A DNA stretch of 64,000 bases from Duganella dendranthematis. GTDB taxonomy: Bacteria > Pseudomonadota > Gammaproteobacteria > Burkholderiales > Burkholderiaceae_D. The notes below the pieces were generated by a model, which saw only the letters and a list, made by a program, of their open reading frames with translations, was not told the DNA's origin and searched no databases. Both the position numbers and the translations under genes were made by a program. How positions within the stretch are numbered: position 1 is the first letter of the stretch; each line of letters starts with the position of its first letter. Shown here piece after piece: positions 16,861 to 26,724 of this stretch. Where the stretch lies: contig NZ_CP051684.1 in the NCBI RefSeq assembly GCF_012849375.1, forward strand, positions 3,472,001-3,536,000. The letters run 5' to 3'.

Positions 16861-18339
16861 ATGAACACTGTTACTGATCCTGGCGGGCGGCGGGCGGAGG
16901 TGGCTGCGGCGTTGCAGCATGTGCTGCCGGCGCGTGCCGTGCTGTCGGCGCCGGAGGATACGCGTCCCTATGAGTGCGACGGCCTGGCCGCTTATCGGCA
17001 GCTGCCGATGATCGTCGTATTGCCGGATAGCGAAGCGCAGATTGTTGCAGTGCTCAAGGTGTGCCATGACTTGAACGTGCCGATTGTGCCGCGTGGCGCC
17101 GGCACCGGTTTGTCCGGCGGCGCCATGCCGATTGCCGAGGGTGTGGTGTTGTCGACCGCTCGAATGAACCGGATCGTGCGCATGGATGCGACGTCGCGTA
17201 CCGCAGTGGTACAGCCGGGCGTGCGCAATCTGGCGATTTCGGAAGCGGCGGCGCAGTATGGGTTGTATTACGCGCCTGATCCGTCGTCGCAGATCGCCTG
17301 CACTATCGGCGGCAATGTGGCAGAGAATTCGGGCGGTGTGCACTGTTTGAAGTACGGTCTGACGGTGCACAACGTGCTGCGCGTGCGCGTGGTGACCATC
17401 GAGGGCGATGTGGTGGAACTCGGCAGCGGCGCGCTCGATGCGCCGGGGCTGGATCTGCTGTCGGTGTTCATCGGTTCCGAGGGCATGCTGGGGATTGTTA
17501 CCGAGGTGACGGTGAAGCTGGTGCCCAAGCCGGCTACCGCGCGCGTGATCATGGCGTCATTCGATGAGGTGGTCAAGGGGTGCCACGCGGTGGCGGCGCT
17601 GATCGCCGCCGGCATCATTCCCGCCGGCCTGGAGATGATGGACCAGACGTCGTCGCGCATGGTCGAGCCGTTCGTCAAGGCCGGGTATGACACCGATGCC
17701 GCCGCCATCCTGCTGTGCGAGGCCGATGGCACCATCGAGGAAGTGGAAGAGGACATCACGCGCATGTCGGCGGTGCTGAATGACGCCGGCGCGATTGCGA
17801 TTGCGGTGTCGCAGTCGGAGGCGGAGCGGCTCAAATTCTGGTCCGGCCGCAAGAACGCTTTTCCCGCCGCAGGCCGCATCTCGCCTGACTATTACTGCAT
17901 GGATGGCACCATCCCGCGCAAGCGTCTGGGCGAGGTGTTGGCCGGCATTGCGGCGATGGAAATCAAGTATGGCCTGCGCTGCGCGAACGTGTTCCACGCG
18001 GGCGATGGCAATCTGCATCCGCTGATTCTGTTTAATGCGAACATCCCGGACGAGTTCCAGCGCGCCGAAGCCTTTGGCGCGGAGATTCTCGCGTTGTGCG
18101 TGGCAGTGGGCGGCACCATCACCGGCGAGCATGGTGTCGGCATCGAGAAGATCGATTCGATGTGCGTGCAGTTCACGCCTTCGGAGCTGGAGGCATTTTT
18201 CTCGGTGAAGCGCAGCTTCGATCCGGCCGGCCTGCTCAATCCGGACAAGGCGATTCCGACGTTGCACCGCTGCGCTGAATTCGGCCGTATGCGCGTCAGC
18301 GGCGGCGCGCTGCCGTTTGCCCACCTTCCACGCTTTTGA
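16861..18339 (+). CDS. glcD: Glycolate oxidase FAD-linked subunit
   Basis: Flavoprotein subunit oxidising glycolate (or D-lactate) to the 2-oxo acid. An FAD-binding type 4 (PCMH) domain is seen in PRGAGTGLSGGAMPI and in TIGGNVAENSGGVHCLKYG. The C-terminal FAD-oxidase domain contains NVFHAGDGNLHPLI and GEHGVGIEK. Length (492) matches GlcD. It heads glcDEF, with glcE starting 3 bases after its stop. A D-lactate dehydrogenase role cannot be excluded, but the E and F neighbours favour glycolate. Confidence 0.94.
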   Translation: MNTVTDPGGRRAEVAAALQHVLPARAVLSAPEDTRPYECDGLAAYRQLPMIVVLPDSEAQIVAVLKVCHDLNVPIVPRGAGTGLSGGAMPIAEGVVLSTARMNRIVRMDATSRTAVVQPGVRNLAISEAAAQYGLYYAPDPSSQIACTIGGNVAENSGGVHCLKYGLTVHNVLRVRVVTIEGDVVELGSGALDAPGLDLLSVFIGSEGMLGIVTEVTVKLVPKPATARVIMASFDEVVKGCHAVAALIAAGIIPAGLEMMDQTSSRMVEPFVKAGYDTDAAAILLCEADGTIEEVEEDITRMSAVLNDAGAIAIAVSQSEAERLKFWSGRKNAFPAAGRISPDYYCMDGTIPRKRLGEVLAGIAAMEIKYGLRCANVFHAGDGNLHPLILFNANIPDEFQRAEAFGAEILALCVAVGGTITGEHGVGIEKIDSMCVQFTPSELEAFFSVKRSFDPAGLLNPDKAIPTLHRCAEFGRMRVSGGALPFAHLPRF

Positions 18340-18341
18340 CG

Positions 18342-19409
18342 ATGACTGACTACACCGTTTTTTTCGACCGTATTCGTGCCGCCAGCGCTGCCAGTACGCC
18401 ATTGCGTTTGCGCGGCGGCGGCACCAAGGATTGGTATGGGCAGGCGCTCGACGGCGAGGTACTGGATACGCGCGCCAATAGCGGCATCATCTCGTATGAG
18501 CCGACGGAACTGGTGATCACGGCGCGCTGCGGCACGCCGCTTGCGGAGATTGAGACGCTGCTGGCGCAGCACCATCAGATGCTGGCGTTTGAGCCGCCGC
18601 GCTTTGGTCCGGAATCCACCATTGGCGGTGTGGTGGCCAGTGCGCTGTCCGGCCCGCGCCGCGCCAGTGCTGGTGCGGTGCGCGATTTTGTGCTTGGAGC
18701 GGTGTTGATGGATGGCCGTGGCGAGGTGCTGCGCTTCGGTGGACAGGTGATGAAGAACGTGGCGGGCTACGACGTTTCGCGTCTGCTGGCCGGGTCGCTG
18801 GGCACCTTGGGCCTGATCCTGGAGGTTTCGCTGAAGGTATTGCCGGTGCCGCTGCGCGAAGCCAGTCTGCGGTTTGAGATGGCGGAGATCGATGCGCTCG
18901 CGCGTCTGAACGAATGGGCCGGGCAGCCGTTGCCGATATCGGCTAGTTGCTGGCATCGGGGTGTGTTGACCTTGCGCCTGTCCGGCGCAGATGCGGCGGT
19001 AGAGGCGGCGCAGCGTCGGCTGGGCGGACAGCCAATTGCAGACGCGGATGCGTCGAACTTCTGGGCATCGTTGCGCGATCAGACGCACGCTTATTTTAAC
19101 GGCGGTAGCTTGTGGCGCATGTCGGTGCCGTCGCATGCCAGTGCGATTATCCTGCGCGGTGAGCAGCTGATCGAGTGGGGTGGTTCGCAGCGCTGGCTCA
19201 AGGCGGATGATGCGGATGCGGACAGCATACGCCGCACGGTTGCTGCTTCGGGTGGCCATGCCACCTTGTTCCGAGGCGGCGACAAGGGGGTTGGCGTTTT
19301 CCATCCGCTGGCGCCGGCAATCGCAAAGATTCATGAACGTTTGAAGCAGTCGTTCGATCCTGCTGGGATCTTCAATCCAGGGCGTATGTATGCAAACCAA
19401 TCTCGCTGA
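18342..19409 (+). CDS. glcE: Glycolate oxidase subunit GlcE (FAD-binding)
   Basis: Second FAD-binding subunit of the glycolate oxidase complex. Motifs include LRLRGGGTKDWYG, ESTIGGVVASALSGPRRASA and GGQVMKNVAGYDVSRLLAGS. An upstream in-frame TTG at 18336 exists, but ATG at 18342 fits family starts (MTDYTVFFDRIRA). The last 20 bases overlap glcF, indicating coupling. Length (355) is typical. Confidence 0.94.
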   Translation: MTDYTVFFDRIRAASAASTPLRLRGGGTKDWYGQALDGEVLDTRANSGIISYEPTELVITARCGTPLAEIETLLAQHHQMLAFEPPRFGPESTIGGVVASALSGPRRASAGAVRDFVLGAVLMDGRGEVLRFGGQVMKNVAGYDVSRLLAGSLGTLGLILEVSLKVLPVPLREASLRFEMAEIDALARLNEWAGQPLPISASCWHRGVLTLRLSGADAAVEAAQRRLGGQPIADADASNFWASLRDQTHAYFNGGSLWRMSVPSHASAIILRGEQLIEWGGSQRWLKADDADADSIRRTVAASGGHATLFRGGDKGVGVFHPLAPAIAKIHERLKQSFDPAGIFNPGRMYANQSR

Positions 19410-20613
19410 TTTCATCAAGCGTACGCGCGAGGGCGAAGAGGCCGATGCGATTCTCCGCGCTTGCGTGCATTGCGGATTTTGCACGGCGACGTGTCCGACG
19501 TATCAGTTGCTGGGAGATGAACTGGATGGGCCGCGCGGTCGCATCTACCTGATCAAACAGGTGCTGGAAGGTGAGCCTGTGACTGCCAAGACGCAGCTGC
19601 ATCTGGACCGCTGTCTCACTTGTCGCAATTGCGAGACCACCTGTCCGTCTGGTGTGAAGTATGGACGGCTGCTGGATATCGGACGCAAGGTGGTGGAGGA
19701 GCGGGTGCAGCGTCCATTGGCGGAGCGGGTCAAGCGCAAGGTGCTGGTGGAGGGCTTGGCGCGCAAGGCGGTCTTCAAGACGGCATTGCGGGCGGGGCAG
19801 GTTTTACGGCCGTTGCTGTCGCCGGCGATGCAGGATAAAGTGCCGCGCCAGCAGCCTGCCGGCGTGTGGCCGGCGCGTGAGCATGCGCGCAAGATGCTGG
19901 TGCTGGAGGGCTGTGCGCAGCCGGCCATGGCGCCGAATATCAATGCCGCCACCGCGCGCGTGCTCGACGCGCTGGGCGTGCAGTTGATCGTGGCGCCGAG
20001 GGCTGGATGCTGTGGCGCGCTGCGCCATCATATGAATCAGCAGGAGGCGGCGCTGGATGATATGCGCCGTAATATCGATGCGTGGTGGCCGTATGCGCAA
20101 TCCGGTGCGGTCGAAGCGATTGTGATGACCGCATCGGGCTGCGGCGTGACGGTGAAGGAGTATGGCCATCTGCTGGCGCATGATCCGGCGTATGCGGACA
20201 AGGCGCAGCGCATCTCGGCGTTGACGCGCGACCTGAGCGAGATCATGCCGCAGTTCGAACCGGAACTGGCGCGGCGGGCGAAGAGTGCTGCGGGGCGCGT
20301 AGCCTATCATCCGCCTTGCACGCTGCAGCACGGCCAGCAGATTCGTGGCAAGGTCGAAGGTGTATTGCGCGCGGTGGGCGTTGATGTGATGCTGTGTGCG
20401 GACAGCCATTTGTGCTGCGGCTCGGCCGGCAGCTACTCGCTGTTGCAGCCGGAGCTCTCGCTACAACTGCGCGACCGCAAGCTCGCCAACCTGCATGACA
20501 CCGGCGCGGATACCATCGTCTCCGCCAACGTCGGTTGCAGCGCACATCTGCAATCCGGCACCGACAAGCCGGTGATGCACTGGATAGAACTGCTCGACCG
20601 CGCCTTAAATTAA
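19390..20613 (+). CDS. glcF: Glycolate oxidase iron-sulfur subunit
   Basis: Electron-transfer subunit with two [4Fe-4S] motifs (CVHCGFCTATCP and CLTCRNCETTCP), followed by two CCG-type cysteine-rich domains (AGCCGALRHH and HLCCGSAGSYS) characteristic of heterodisulfide reductase-like and GlcF proteins. Length (407) is normal. It begins inside glcE and ends overlapping the convergent GGDEF-EAL gene by 9 bases. Electrons probably pass to the quinone pool. Confidence 0.94.
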   Translation: MQTNLADFIKRTREGEEADAILRACVHCGFCTATCPTYQLLGDELDGPRGRIYLIKQVLEGEPVTAKTQLHLDRCLTCRNCETTCPSGVKYGRLLDIGRKVVEERVQRPLAERVKRKVLVEGLARKAVFKTALRAGQVLRPLLSPAMQDKVPRQQPAGVWPAREHARKMLVLEGCAQPAMAPNINAATARVLDALGVQLIVAPRAGCCGALRHHMNQQEAALDDMRRNIDAWWPYAQSGAVEAIVMTASGCGVTVKEYGHLLAHDPAYADKAQRISALTRDLSEIMPQFEPELARRAKSAAGRVAYHPPCTLQHGQQIRGKVEGVLRAVGVDVMLCADSHLCCGSAGSYSLLQPELSLQLRDRKLANLHDTGADTIVSANVGCSAHLQSGTDKPVMHWIELLDRALN

Positions 20614-23184
20614 TACCAGTTGCGAGGTGCCACCAGCCGGCTCGCCATGCAGGCTAACAATCGGCGGCAGGCTGGCCGCTGCCTGCCACACCGGCGCAGC
20701 CTTGTCGAAGCTGCCGACCCACGCCAGCACATCATCCGCCGGCATCGGCCGTGCGATGCCGTAGCCCTGTACCAGATCGCAGCCGAGGCGCATCAGCATG
20801 GCGCCATGCTCGATGGTCTCCACACCTTCCGCAATCACGCCCAGCCCGAACGAGCGCGCCAGCCCGATCACCGCGCTGACCAGGTGCAGGTCGTCCCGGT
20901 CCACCAGCATATTGCGCACGAAGCTCTGGTCGATCTTCAGCACATCGGCCGGCAGCCGCTTCAGGTAGGACATTGACGAATAGCCGGTGCCGAAATCATC
21001 CAGCGCAAAGCTGATGCCCAGCGCCTGACACGCCAGCATGATGCTGCGCACGTGGGCGATGTCGCTCAGCGCGGACGATTCCAGAATCTCCAGCTCCAGC
21101 ATATGCGGCGGCACGTCCGGGAACTCGGCCAGGATGTCGGTCAGCCGCTCGACGAAATCGTGACGCTGGAAGTGGCGCGCCGCGATATTCACGCTGATCA
21201 CCCAGTCCGCATCGAACGAACGCCACGACTCCAGCTGGCGCAGCGCCTCGCGCAGCACCCATTCGCCGATATCGACAATCACATCGCTGTGCTCCACAAT
21301 CGGCAGGAAGTCGCCCGGCGCGATGATGCCGCGCAGTGGATGCTGCCAGCGCAGCAGCGCCTCCATGCCGACGATGCGGCCCTTGCGCATGTCCAGCTTG
21401 GGCTGATAGAACAGCACCAGTTCATTATCGTGTACCGCCGCCCGCACTTCGGTGCGGCGGTTGTGGTGGGTGCGGACCTGCTCATCGAGGTCGGCGTCGA
21501 AGAAGTGATGGCGGTTGCGGCCCGTGATTTTGGCCTGGTACAGCGCCTGGTCGGCATGCCGCAGCAGGTTATCGGCGCTGATGTCATTGCCGGTGTAGAC
21601 CGCGATGCCGACACTGGCAGACATGCTGACAGCCTTGCCGCTACAGACGTAATCGCGCGCCAGTGCTGCCATCAGTTTGCTCATGGCGTAGTCGATGGCG
21701 GCGCGATCGTTCAGTTCCGGCAGCAGCAGCACGAATTCGTCGCCGCCCAGGCGCGCCACGTAGTGACGCTGGCCGGCAAAGTCATGCAGGCGGCTGGCGG
21801 CCTGCTTCAGTACCTCGTCGCCCACCGCCTGGCCCATGGTCTGGTTCACGTGCTGGAAGTGATCGAGGTCGAACAGGCACACGGCCAGCAGATAGTTATG
21901 CTCGCGCGCGCGCTGCACTTCCTGCTCGAAACGCAGCGCCAGCGCGGCGCGGTTGGGCAGGCCCGTCAAAATATCGTGATTGCTCTGCCACGAAATCTGC
22001 TGCATCAGCTGGCGGCGTTCGGTCACGTCGCGGAACACCAGTACCGAGCCTTGCACCTCGCCTTGCGGCGTGCGGATGGCGTTGGCGGTGTATTCCACGG
22101 TGCTGGTCTGGCCGGCGCGGTTGCGCAGGCTCTGATTGCCGACCTTGACCACTTCGCCGCCGGCGTAAATCTGTTTCATCGCCTTCAGCAGCGAATGCTG
22201 GCCGAAGTTATTCGCCAATACAAACACCTGATGCAGCTCCATGCCGCGCGCGCGCGACTCCGGCCAGCCGGTCAGTTGCTGCGCCACTTCGTTGATGGTG
22301 TCGATCTTGCCGTGCAAATCGGTGGTGATGACGGCGTCGCCGATCGACGCCAGCGTGACTTCGATGCGGTCTTTCTCCACTTGCAGCTGCTGCTGCGCCA
22401 GCAGGGTGCGGGTCAGCTGCGCGCTCAGGTCATTCTGGCTTTGCTGTAGCTTGTGCACCAGCGCCTGCACACGCTGCGCCATGTTGTTGAAGGTGGAGGC
22501 CAGCATGCGTCCCTCCAGCGTGCCGCGCACCGGCAGGCGTACATCGTGGTCGCCGGCCTGGAAGCGGTTGGTGGCGTCGGCCAGGCGGCGCAGCATGCGC
22601 TTGTTGGCGAAGATAATGATGCCCAGCAGGGCGTAGATAATGGTCACGTTCAGCGCCGAGATCACGGCCTGCTGATGGACATTGCGCCAGACGCCGTTGA
22701 GCGGCTCGACCGGTTCGAAATCCAGCGTCAGCGTGGCGTCGCCGACGGCCAGCGTGCGGCTGTTATGGACGATAGGGCTGAGCCGCGTGAACCAGCCCGG
22801 ATATTCGGGCGCCGCATGCGCGCTGCGCAGCGCTTCCAGATGGCCGCCGGCATAGTCGAGCCGCGCGGCGTCGAGGTCGGCGTTGAGCAGCAGCGCCGAG
22901 GACAAGGTCGCATCCATGCCGGCGCGGTCGGGCGCCGCCAGCGCAGGCAGCAGCGCCTTGCTCAAATGCGCGGCCAGCTCATCGGCATCATGCTGATAGC
23001 GGGCGTTGGCATAGGTGGTCTCGGACTCCAGCATCAGGTGATACCGTATGCCCACCACCATCGCGATGATCAGGAAGATGGGCAGGAACAGCCTGGAGTA
23101 CATCCCCATCCGCAGCCAGGGTGACAGGATTTTTCCCATGAAGGACATAGACGACGGATTCAACACGAAATGACCAAAATTCAT
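20605..23184 (-). CDS. Membrane sensor with HAMP, PAS, GGDEF and EAL domains
   Basis: Cyclic-di-GMP turnover protein. The order is a short cytoplasmic tail, transmembrane helix (FLPIFLIIAMVVGI), periplasmic sensor of about 130 residues, second helix (NVTIIYALLGIIIFA), HAMP, a coiled stretch, PAS, GGDEF and EAL. Both catalytic signatures are intact (RLGGDEFVLLL and MEALLRWQHP, with DDFGTGYSSMSYL), so it could make or degrade c-di-GMP. The ATG at 23184 is near TAGG, and later Met codons at residues 13 and 16 are alternatives. A small hairpin (ACGTTTT/AAAACGT, 23210-23227) lies upstream. The gene follows pilT-pilU-gpx on the same strand, consistent with motility control (inference). Confidence 0.93.
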   Translation of the reverse strand: MNFGHFVLNPSSMSFMGKILSPWLRMGMYSRLFLPIFLIIAMVVGIRYHLMLESETTYANARYQHDADELAAHLSKALLPALAAPDRAGMDATLSSALLLNADLDAARLDYAGGHLEALRSAHAAPEYPGWFTRLSPIVHNSRTLAVGDATLTLDFEPVEPLNGVWRNVHQQAVISALNVTIIYALLGIIIFANKRMLRRLADATNRFQAGDHDVRLPVRGTLEGRMLASTFNNMAQRVQALVHKLQQSQNDLSAQLTRTLLAQQQLQVEKDRIEVTLASIGDAVITTDLHGKIDTINEVAQQLTGWPESRARGMELHQVFVLANNFGQHSLLKAMKQIYAGGEVVKVGNQSLRNRAGQTSTVEYTANAIRTPQGEVQGSVLVFRDVTERRQLMQQISWQSNHDILTGLPNRAALALRFEQEVQRAREHNYLLAVCLFDLDHFQHVNQTMGQAVGDEVLKQAASRLHDFAGQRHYVARLGGDEFVLLLPELNDRAAIDYAMSKLMAALARDYVCSGKAVSMSASVGIAVYTGNDISADNLLRHADQALYQAKITGRNRHHFFDADLDEQVRTHHNRRTEVRAAVHDNELVLFYQPKLDMRKGRIVGMEALLRWQHPLRGIIAPGDFLPIVEHSDVIVDIGEWVLREALRQLESWRSFDADWVISVNIAARHFQRHDFVERLTDILAEFPDVPPHMLELEILESSALSDIAHVRSIMLACQALGISFALDDFGTGYSSMSYLKRLPADVLKIDQSFVRNMLVDRDDLHLVSAVIGLARSFGLGVIAEGVETIEHGAMLMRLGCDLVQGYGIARPMPADDVLAWVGSFDKAAPVWQAAASLPPIVSLHGEPAGGTSQLVLI

Positions 23185-23269
23185 TATTACCTAAAAGTTA
23201 AGCGCTGACACGTTTTTCGGAAAACGTTTTCGGCATTTAACCTTTGTACTGGACATTTTGTTGTCGAGA

Positions 23270-23755
23270 TCACTCAGCCAACAGCTTTTCAATGTCGGCG
23301 ATCAGCTCTTCCGGCTTGGTGGCCGGGGCGTAGCGGTTGTAGACAGTGCCGTCCTTGCGGATCAGAAATTTTGTGAAATTCCACTTGATGCCTTCGGTGC
23401 CCAGGATGCCGGGCGCGTCTTTCTTGAGTTTCTGGAACAGCGGGTGGGCATGCTCGCCGTTGACGTCGATCTTGGCGAACAGCGGGAAGGTGACGCCGTA
23501 GTTCTTTTCGCAGAAGGCGCCGATCTCGTCGGCCGCGCCCGGTTCCTGCGCGCCGAACTGGTTGCACGGGAAGCCCAGCACTTCAACGCCTTTGTCCTTG
23601 AATTGCTGGTACACCGCTTCCAGCCCCTTGTACTGCGGCGTGAAGCCGCACTTGCTGGCGGTGTTGACGATCAGCAGTACCTTGCCCTTGTACTGGCCCA
23701 GGTCGACCGGCTGGCCGTTCAGGCTGTCGGCGGAAATATCGAAAATCGTGTTCAT
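23270..23755 (-). CDS. Glutathione peroxidase family protein
   Basis: Thiol peroxidase of the GPx family reducing hydroperoxides. The peroxidatic Cys lies in [16 protein letters not shown], with [13 protein letters not shown] and WNFTKFLI motifs conserved. It has Cys rather than selenocysteine. The 161-residue length fits bacterial BtuE-type enzymes, which often use thioredoxin. Its ATG overlaps the pilU stop by one base (TAATG), so expression is probably coupled to the twitching-motility genes. Confidence 0.93.
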   Translation of the reverse strand: MNTIFDISADSLNGQPVDLGQYKGKVLLIVNTASKCGFTPQYKGLEAVYQQFKDKGVEVLGFPCNQFGAQEPGAADEIGAFCEKNYGVTFPLFAKIDVNGEHAHPLFQKLKKDAPGILGTEGIKWNFTKFLIRKDGTVYNRYAPATKPEELIADIEKLLAE

Positions 23756-24891
23756 TAAATGAGTCCCAAATGTTCAGTGCCGGCCGACAGGTCGCGGTTC
23801 TTTGCGGCCTTGCCTTCCAGCTTGATGGTCAGGCGCAGGTCGTTGACGGAGTCGGCGTTGCGCAGCGCGTCCTCGTAGGTGATCAGGTCGGCTTCGTGCA
23901 GGTCGAACAGCGACTGGTCGAAGGTCTGCATGCCCAGCTCGCGCGACTTCTTCATCAGCTCCTTGATCTCGTGCACCTCGCCCTTGAAGATCAGGTCCGA
24001 GATCAGCGGCGAGTTCAGCATGATTTCGATGGCCACCGCGCGGCCCTTCGATTCCTTCTTTGGAATCAGGCGTTGCGAAATCATGCCTTTCAGGTTCAGC
24101 GACAAATCCATCAACAGCTGCTGGCGGCGTTCCTCGGGGAAGAAGTTGATGATGCGGTCGAGCGCCTGGTTGGCGCTGTTGGCGTGCAAGGTGGCCAGGC
24201 ACAGGTGGCCGGTTTCGGCGAAGGCGATGGCGTGGTCCATGGTCTCGCGGTCGCGGATTTCGCCGATCTGGATCACGTCCGGCGCCTGGCGCAGCGTGTT
24301 CTTCAGCGCCACCGCCCAGTCGTCGGTATCGACACCAACTTCGCGCTGGGTGACGATGCAGTTCTTGTGCGGATGAACGAACTCGACCGGATCTTCGATG
24401 GTGATGATGTGGCCGTAGCTGTGTTCATTGCGGTAGCCGACCATGGCGGCCAAGGTGGTCGACTTGCCGGAACCGGTGGCGCCGACCATGATCACCAGGC
24501 CGCGCTTGGACATCACCACATCCTTCAGCACTTCGGGCAGGCCGAGTTCCTCCAGCTTGGGGATGTCGGAGTTAATGGTCCGCAGCACCATCCCGACCGC
24601 GCCCATCTGCACGAAGGCGGAGACGCGGAAGCGGCCGATGTCGCCGGGGCTGATGGCGAAGTTGGCTTCCTTGGTCAGCTCGAAGCCGGCGGCCTGCTTG
24701 TCGTTCATGATGGAACGGGCCAGATCGAGCGTGTGGGCGGCGGTGAGCGGCTGCGCCGACACCGGTGTCATCTTGCCGTCGATCTTGACGGCCGGCGGGA
24801 AGCCGGCGGTGATGAACAGGTCCGAGCCCTTCTTGGCCAACATCAGGCGCAGCAAGTCGAACATGAATTTTGAGGCCTGATCGCGTTCCAT
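23755..24891 (-). CDS. pilU: Type IV pilus retraction ATPase, PilU
   Basis: Accessory hexameric ATPase of type IV pilus retraction. Walker A is GATGSGKST (residues 137-145), the Walker B region is [12 protein letters not shown], and the His box [10 protein letters not shown] is present. The N-terminus ([21 protein letters not shown]) and overall length (378) match PilU rather than PilT. It lies 12 bases downstream of pilT on the same strand and overlaps the glutathione peroxidase start. Confidence 0.95.
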   Translation of the reverse strand: MERDQASKFMFDLLRLMLAKKGSDLFITAGFPPAVKIDGKMTPVSAQPLTAAHTLDLARSIMNDKQAAGFELTKEANFAISPGDIGRFRVSAFVQMGAVGMVLRTINSDIPKLEELGLPEVLKDVVMSKRGLVIMVGATGSGKSTTLAAMVGYRNEHSYGHIITIEDPVEFVHPHKNCIVTQREVGVDTDDWAVALKNTLRQAPDVIQIGEIRDRETMDHAIAFAETGHLCLATLHANSANQALDRIINFFPEERRQQLLMDLSLNLKGMISQRLIPKKESKGRAVAIEIMLNSPLISDLIFKGEVHEIKELMKKSRELGMQTFDQSLFDLHEADLITYEDALRNADSVNDLRLTIKLEGKAAKNRDLSAGTEHLGLI

Positions 24892-24903
24892 TCTGTGCTT
24901 TCT

Positions 24904-25947
24904 TTAACCGGGGAAGTTGTCGGGCGACTTGGCGGCGCTGCGGGCGGCGGCGCCACTGATGATGTTGCGGCGGACCAGATCGGTCAGGTTCTGGTCCAGC
25001 GTCTGCATGCCGACGCTGCTGCCGGTCTGGATCGCCGAGTACATTTGCGCCACTTTGGCTTCGCGGATCAGGTTGCGGATGGCCGGCGTCGCCACCATGA
25101 TTTCGTGCGCCGCCACGCGGCCGGTGCCGTCCTTGGTTTTCAGCAGGGTCTGCGAAATCACGGCCTGCAGCGATTCCGACAGCATGGCGCGCACCATTTC
25201 CTTTTCATCGGCCGGGAACACGTCGACAATACGGTCGATGGTCTTGGCCGCCGACGAGGTGTGCAGCGTGCCGAACACCAGGTGGCCGGTCTCCGCCGCC
25301 GACAAGGCCAGGCGGATGGTTTCCAGGTCGCGCAGCTCGCCGACCAGGATGCAGTCCGGGTCTTCCCGCAACGCCGAGCGCAGCGCGTTGTTGAACGACA
25401 GCGTGTGCGGTCCCACTTCGCGCTGGTTGATCAGGCATTTCTTGGATTCGTGCACGAACTCGATCGGGTCTTCGATGGTCAGAATGTGGCCGTATTCGTT
25501 TTCGTTGAGGTGGTTGACCATGGCCGCCAGCGTGGTCGACTTGCCCGAGCCGGTCGGCCCGGTCACCAGCACCAGCCCGCGCGGTTTCAGCGCGAACTCG
25601 GCGAAGATCTTCGGCGCGTTCAAGTCTTCCAGGCTGAGGATCTTGGACGGAATGGTGCGCAATACCGCCGACGCCCCGCGCTCCTGGTTGTAGGCGTTGA
25701 CGCGGAAACGCGCCAGGCCGGGAATCGCGAACGAGAAGTCGACCTCCAGCATTTCCTCGTAGGCCTTGCGCTGCGAGTCGTTCATGATGTCATAGATCAT
25801 GCCGTGCACGTCCTTGTGCTCCAGCGGCGGCAGGTTGATGCGGCGCACGTCGCCGTGCACGCGTATCATCGGCGGCAGCCCGGCGGACAGGTGCAAGTCC
25901 GAAGCCTTGTTCTTGACGGAGAATGCGAGTAGTTCGGAGATGTCCAT
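24904..25947 (-). CDS. pilT: Type IV pilus retraction ATPase, PilT
   Basis: Main pilus-retraction motor. The start MDISELLAFSVKNKASDLHL is characteristic. Walker A is GPTGSGKST (130-138), the Asp box EDPIEFVH, Walker B ILVGELRDLETI and His box HLVFGTLHTSSA. Length (347) is canonical. It is first in pilT-pilU-gpx and divergent from yggS-proC, a gene order common in proteobacteria. No pilus structural genes are in the window. Confidence 0.96.
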   Translation of the reverse strand: MDISELLAFSVKNKASDLHLSAGLPPMIRVHGDVRRINLPPLEHKDVHGMIYDIMNDSQRKAYEEMLEVDFSFAIPGLARFRVNAYNQERGASAVLRTIPSKILSLEDLNAPKIFAEFALKPRGLVLVTGPTGSGKSTTLAAMVNHLNENEYGHILTIEDPIEFVHESKKCLINQREVGPHTLSFNNALRSALREDPDCILVGELRDLETIRLALSAAETGHLVFGTLHTSSAAKTIDRIVDVFPADEKEMVRAMLSESLQAVISQTLLKTKDGTGRVAAHEIMVATPAIRNLIREAKVAQMYSAIQTGSSVGMQTLDQNLTDLVRRNIISGAAARSAAKSPDNFPG

Positions 25948-26001
25948 TTATAATCCCTGTGCCCAGACGTCCATGTGGCGTGTCTTAACGATTTTTACTC
26001 G

Positions 26002-26721
26002 ATGATTATGTCCCTGATCCGCCAGAACTTGCAAGCCATCACCGCGACAATTGTTGCCACTGCCCAAGAATCGGGCCGTTTGCCGGACGCCGTGCGGCTG
26101 CTGGCGGTGTCCAAGACGTTTGGGCCGGAGGCGGTGCTGGAGGCGGTTGACGCCGGCCAGCGCGCGTTCGGCGAGAACTATCTGCAGGAGGGCGTGGACA
26201 AGATCCAGGCCGTGCAGCAGGCGTTGGGCGAAGCCGGGCCGGCGCTGGAGTGGCATTTCATCGGCCCGATCCAGAGCAACAAGACGCGGCCAATTGCCGA
26301 AAACTTCGCCTGGGTCCACACGGTCGAGCGCGAAAAGATCGCGCAGCGGCTGTCCGAACAGCGGCCGGCCTCGCTGGCGCCGCTGCAGATTTGCTTGCAA
26401 GTGAATATCAGCGGCGAGGCCAGCAAGAGCGGCGTCGCCCCGCAAGAGGTGGCGGCGCTGGCCGACAAGGTCGCCGCGCTGCCCAATCTGACCTTGCGCG
26501 GCCTGATGGCGATCCCCGAGCCGACCGACGACTTCGACCAGCAGCGCGCGGCCTTCGCCCAGCTGCGGACTCTCTACGACCAATTGCGCGCCGACGGGCT
26601 GGCGCTGGACACACTGTCGATGGGCATGTCGGCCGACCTGCGGGCGGCGATTGTCGAGGGCGCCACCATCGTGCGCGTGGGCAGTGCTATTTTTGGCGCG
26701 CGCCAATATAACAAGGCTTGA
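26002..26721 (+). CDS. YggS family pyridoxal-phosphate homeostasis protein
   Basis: PLP-binding protein (YggS/PLPBP family) controlling vitamin B6 and amino-acid balance. The PLP lysine lies in LLAVSKTF. FGENYLQEGVDK, WHFIGPIQSNK and the C-terminal MGMSADLRAAIVEGATIVRVG are diagnostic. Starts at 26002 or 26008 (ATG ATT ATG) are both near the divergent pilT promoter; an upstream in-frame GTG at 25975 adds non-conserved residues. proC begins 3 bases after the stop, indicating an operon. Confidence 0.94.
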   Translation: MIMSLIRQNLQAITATIVATAQESGRLPDAVRLLAVSKTFGPEAVLEAVDAGQRAFGENYLQEGVDKIQAVQQALGEAGPALEWHFIGPIQSNKTRPIAENFAWVHTVEREKIAQRLSEQRPASLAPLQICLQVNISGEASKSGVAPQEVAALADKVAALPNLTLRGLMAIPEPTDDFDQQRAAFAQLRTLYDQLRADGLALDTLSMGMSADLRAAIVEGATIVRVGSAIFGARQYNKA

Positions 26722-26724
26722 ATC

